DNA of 7,227 nt. Source: Candidatus Desantisiibacteriota bacterium. GTDB lineage: Bacteria; JACRDZ01. Shown in pieces: positions 5,163 through 7,227 of the stretch. The DNA is taken from the NCBI GenBank assembly GCA_016209155.1, contig JACQWU010000266.1, positions 1 through 7,227 on the forward strand, given 5' to 3'. Below the pieces are notes generated by a model, which was not told the origin of the DNA, made no database searches, and saw only the letters and a list, made by a program, of their open reading frames with translations. Each line of letters begins with the position of its first letter. The stretch's first letter is position 1. A program made the translations under genes and the position numbers.

Positions 5163-6023
5163 TTATAGGTTTTCCAGGATGCCGACTACGTAGGTGTACT
5201 TTCTTTTGGGATTATCGAAGTTTTTCTTTTTTACTATTTCAAATGCTTCTTTGATTTTTGTTTCGCCGTATTGTTTTGTTTTTAGGATGATGTCTTTGAT
5301 CACTTCCGGATTGTATTCTTCAAATACTATTTCGGCATACACCAGAGCTTTTTTATATTCAGGGGTTCCGTGTTTTTTTTCTATTTCGGTTAAAGTATTC
5401 AGTAATTTTTCAAAATCATATGGTTGAAGGACTTTATATGTTTTGGGTAATCTATCTTGAAAATTGTTATCCAGGTCATCATATCTCACTTCTATAAGAT
5501 TTTTTCTGTGAAGTTCATCCATGCCTTTTGCTATAACATCGCGGCCGATATTTCCAAATTGCGCTCTTATGTTTTCTACGTTTTTGGACCAAAACGGCTG
5601 GTTATCGCTTTGGGCGGCATTTACGAGATTTATTAAATAACAGAATTTCGCTCTCATTGATAAGGTTTTGTTCCATCCGAATTTGAAATAATCAATAGGA
5701 AGTTCAAAATATTCATTGTCTTCATCTTCGTCAGATTTTTCGGGATCAATCAGGGTGATAACAGCATCTTTGGCATATTCCGGTTTAAATTTGATTATTT
5801 TATATTCGTCTTGAAGTTTCGTTAATACTTTTATTATCTGCCTGCGATAAGCGGTTCTATCCATTTGTTTGTTAATGCCAAGGTATTGCGCGGCGCTGTC
5901 ATAATTAAAATTTAATTTTTTCTGCCCGCTATCATCTGATTCTTTGAGCAAAAATAAATATATGTCAAATGCTCTTTCATCACTTTGTTTTACCATTTCC
6001 GGTACGAATTTTGATGTTTCCAT
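5163..6023 (-). pseudogene. C-terminal domain of a phospholipase D-like protein, now separated from its N-terminus
   Basis: About 286 residues are open from ATG 6023 (a TTG start at 6044 would give 293). Two winged-helix-like stretches are visible: FVPEMVKQSDERAFDIYLFL through AYRRQIIKVLTKLQDEYKI, and FELPIDYFKFGWNKTLSMRA through DVIAKGMDELHRKNLIEVRY. I recall this C-terminal module following a phospholipase D (HKD) domain in secreted proteins of environmental bacteria. Here no HxKxxxxD motif exists and the matching N-terminal part lies just upstream in a different frame (6030-6204), as an internal deletion would leave. No ribosome site precedes 6023. The open frame is long and undamaged, so the deletion is recent or the domain is still translated. 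A plasmid-type Rep protein was the alternative, because of the winged-helix look. Confidence 0.6.
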
Positions 6024-6029
6024 AAACAA

Positions 6030-6204
6030 TGATAAACATAGCAATTGTTATGGATTCTTTTGCGCCTGCAATTAGCTTTTTTACTTCAGGGAAATATTTA
6101 TCTCCGCTTATATCTGTTACTTCGGCTTGATAGGATAATACATGTCCGGTTATTGTGAAAATTAATAGCAATGTAAGGGTAAAATTCATTATTTTTTTAT
6201 TCAT
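6030..6204 (-). pseudogene. N-terminus of a secreted phospholipase D-like protein (signal peptide and first strand-helix)
   Basis: The frame from ATG 6204 encodes a signal peptide (positively charged MNKK, hydrophobic FTLTLLLIFTITG, cleavage near LSYQA, residues 21-26). It continues as AEVTDISGDKYFPEVKKLIA and GAKESITIAMFIIVY (27-61), the opening of phospholipase D-like nuclease/lipase domains: a loop, the YFPEVKKLIAGAKESI helix, then the strand AMFII. It then runs out of frame and stops at 5980 without any HKD motif. The remaining catalytic core is missing and the C-terminal domain follows in another phase, so about one PLD domain has been deleted at roughly 6030-6045. The intact protein would have acted outside the cytoplasmic membrane. 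Confidence 0.6.
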
Positions 6205-6214
6205 TTTTGGGTTA

Positions 6215-6232
6215 AATCCTGTTAATCCTGTC
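6215..6232. repeat. Tandem 9-bp repeat AATCCTGTT/AATCCTGTC
   Basis: Two adjacent 9-mers differing only in the last base lie between the divergent PLD-like and metY-like remnants (6215-6223 and 6224-6232). I have the impression that this doublet is a common dispersed intergenic sequence in some environmental genomes; within this window it occurs once. Confidence 0.4.
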
Positions 6233-6253
6233 AGATATGTTTTTAAACAATAA

Positions 6254-6469
<216 letters not shown>

Positions 6470-6483
6470 AAAGGAGATTTTTT

Positions 6484-6715
6484 ATGGCAAAAATATTTGC
6501 TGATATAACTAAAATAATTCAGTAATGAAGATTCCGGAGAAACAGCGCGGCGTCTCGCGCATCCCGAAGGAATACTTGCGGGAATTTCAAGCGGCGCCGC
6601 AGTGTGGGCCGCGCTGGAAGTTGCCAGGCGAAAAGAAAATAAAGGAAAGATTATTGTGGCAGTCCTTCCTGATACAGGTGAAAGGTATCTTACTACCTGG
6701 AAGGTTTATATATGA
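6484..6715 (+). pseudogene. cysK: Cysteine synthase remnant with internal deletion
   Basis: ATG 6484, with AAGGAG at 6471-6476, opens [12 protein letters not shown], the normal first 12 residues of CysK (O-acetylserine sulfhydrylase). It then meets TAA at 6523-6525. From 6518 a different frame carries the CysK C-terminus: [20 protein letters not shown], then [17 protein letters not shown], then [17 protein letters not shown], ending at TGA 6713-6715. About 230 residues of a roughly 305-residue enzyme are missing, including the PLP lysine. The final residues KVYI are atypical (usually TTWLF), so the 3' junction may also be altered. GC content is about 63% over 6541-6600 by hand count, against 25% over 6721-6780. 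The remnant is not functional; with metY it marks a lost sulfur-assimilation operon. Confidence 0.93.
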
Positions 6716-6939
6716 ATAAAACAAAAATGGCATATTTTAAAGATGAAGATATTTTGCATGTAGTTATTTCAGATGAGAAAGAAGTTAGCAGCATTGAGTT
6801 AAATCCAAATATTACGGCTGAAATAAATGAAAAAGGCGAATTGATTGGAATCGAAATATTAAAAGCCAGTTCTTTTATTCGTGATTCTATATTAGAGTCA
6901 TCCCAAGCTAAAATACTTGAATTAAAAAAAGCTGTGTAA
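6712..6939 (+). CDS. DUF2283 domain-containing protein
   Basis: This 75-residue protein matches the DUF2283 pattern: [20 protein letters not shown] (residues 6-25), [20 protein letters not shown] (27-46) and the tail [10 protein letters not shown]. The fold is a small beta-rich unit of unknown function. I recall DUF2283 genes next to DUF4258 or other small toxin-like genes, so an antitoxin-like role is possible, but no partner remains here. The start codon shares bases with the cysK-remnant stop (ATGA, 6712-6715), and its ribosome site GGAAGG (6699-6704) lies inside the remnant, so expression depends on transcription through the dead operon. The gene itself is intact and AT-rich like the window at large. 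Confidence 0.85.
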   Translation: MNKTKMAYFKDEDILHVVISDEKEVSSIELNPNITAEINEKGELIGIEILKASSFIRDSILESSQAKILELKKAV

Positions 6940-7184
6940 CAAAAAACTATGATTACAAACATTTTCCTGAATTTCAAATGGAAAAAAGCGGGAAGATGGT
7001 TGGGATAGAGTATATCGAACTCTCCCCATTAAGGCTAAATTTCCTTTTATTTTGTTTTTAATTCTTCGGTTATTATTTTTAAAAAAAACACTTGACAAGT
7101 AATTTTTTGTAACCCTTTAGCGGATATAAATGATTTTTTAAATTTTCATTTAAATAAATTAATTTTTTACCGATAATTTATTAC
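6940..7184. other. Intergenic region, no gene recognised
   Basis: There are 245 bases with no convincing frame. It contains a weak inverted repeat (GGGATAGAGT 7002-7011 with ACTCTCCCC 7019-7027) followed, after a gap of about 20 bases, by T-rich DNA that might serve as a poor terminator. It also holds an isolated TTGACA at 7092-7097 without a -10 at the right distance; TATAAA is 27 bases further on. Confidence 0.4.
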
Positions 7185-7227
7185 ATGATAATAGAAATTA
7201 AAGCCATTCAAGATAAACAAACTCTAC
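7185..7227 (+). CDS. Start of an unidentified gene, truncated by the window end
   Basis: ATG 7185 opens MIIEIKAIQDKQTL and runs off the window. Fourteen residues are too few to assign; MIIEIK-type openings are frequent in GNAT acetyltransferases, which is only a guess. No clear Shine-Dalgarno precedes it. Confidence 0.35.
   Translation, partial: MIIEIKAIQDKQTL

Noticed and set aside
5163-6044. Plasmid replication initiator (RepA-like) because of two winged-helix-like segments
   Set aside because: The sequence fits better as the C-terminal module of a phospholipase D-like protein whose signal peptide and domain start lie immediately upstream; no iterons were seen nearby.
7002-7027. Intrinsic terminator after the DUF2283 gene
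   Set aside because: The stem is imperfect (AGAGT/ACTCT with a GGG/CCC base and an unpaired base) and the T-rich stretch begins about 20 bases too late.
7092-7130. Promoter TTGACA...TATAAA before the last partial gene
   Set aside because: The spacing is 27 bases, too long for a sigma70 promoter, and no -10 is found at 16-18 bases.

Overview
The window is AT-rich chromosomal accessory DNA from a bacterium. It has sigma70-like promoters, Shine-Dalgarno sites and UAA/UGA/UAG all used as stops. I cannot name the taxon. Short palindromic REP-like repeats, an integron-type integrase, a group II intron end and many small toxin-antitoxin genes fit a repeat-rich, Gram-negative-type genome from an uncultured or environmental lineage. 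That taxonomic reading is inference.

Layout. 1-138 is the 3' end of a group II intron: the last codons of its reverse transcriptase/maturase, then domains V and VI. 152-963 (minus) is a two-gene operon, a 63-residue protein followed by a Fic protein, joined by an ATGA overlap; the small protein carries a Fic-inhibitor-like motif. 1029-1616 (minus) is a YdeI/OmpD-associated family gene behind a perfect consensus promoter. 1617-1980 holds divergent promoters and no gene. 1981-2351 (plus) is a HicB-HicA pair, followed by the coding remnant of a CopG/BrnA-like antitoxin. 2680-3161 is a second toxin-antitoxin pair with a ParE/RelE-type toxin. 3227-4516 is a tyrosine recombinase of the integron-integrase type with an extra N-terminal domain. 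Directly downstream lies an 85-bp element with inverted ends, flanked by an exact 10-bp direct repeat, which looks like a tiny non-autonomous transposon. 4662-5042 is a clan AA aspartic protease gene broken by an in-frame TAG and an altered active site.

5163-6715 is a graveyard in which three unrelated genes have each lost their middle but kept both ends. These are a secreted phospholipase D-like protein (minus), an O-acetylhomoserine sulfhydrylase (metY-like) and a cysteine synthase (cysK-like). The last two were evidently a sulfur-assimilation operon. A DUF2283 gene (6712-6939) starts inside the stop codon of the cysK remnant, and the window ends in the first codons of another gene.

Taken together this is a mobile, decaying island. 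Recombination functions (group II intron, integrase, miniature element, palindromic repeats) and stabilising toxin-antitoxin pairs remain intact, while metabolic and secreted-protein genes have been hollowed out. No attC sites were recognised, so calling it an integron rests on the integrase alone. The best candidates for something little described are the Fic/small-protein pair, the 85-bp element and the shared pattern of internal deletions.
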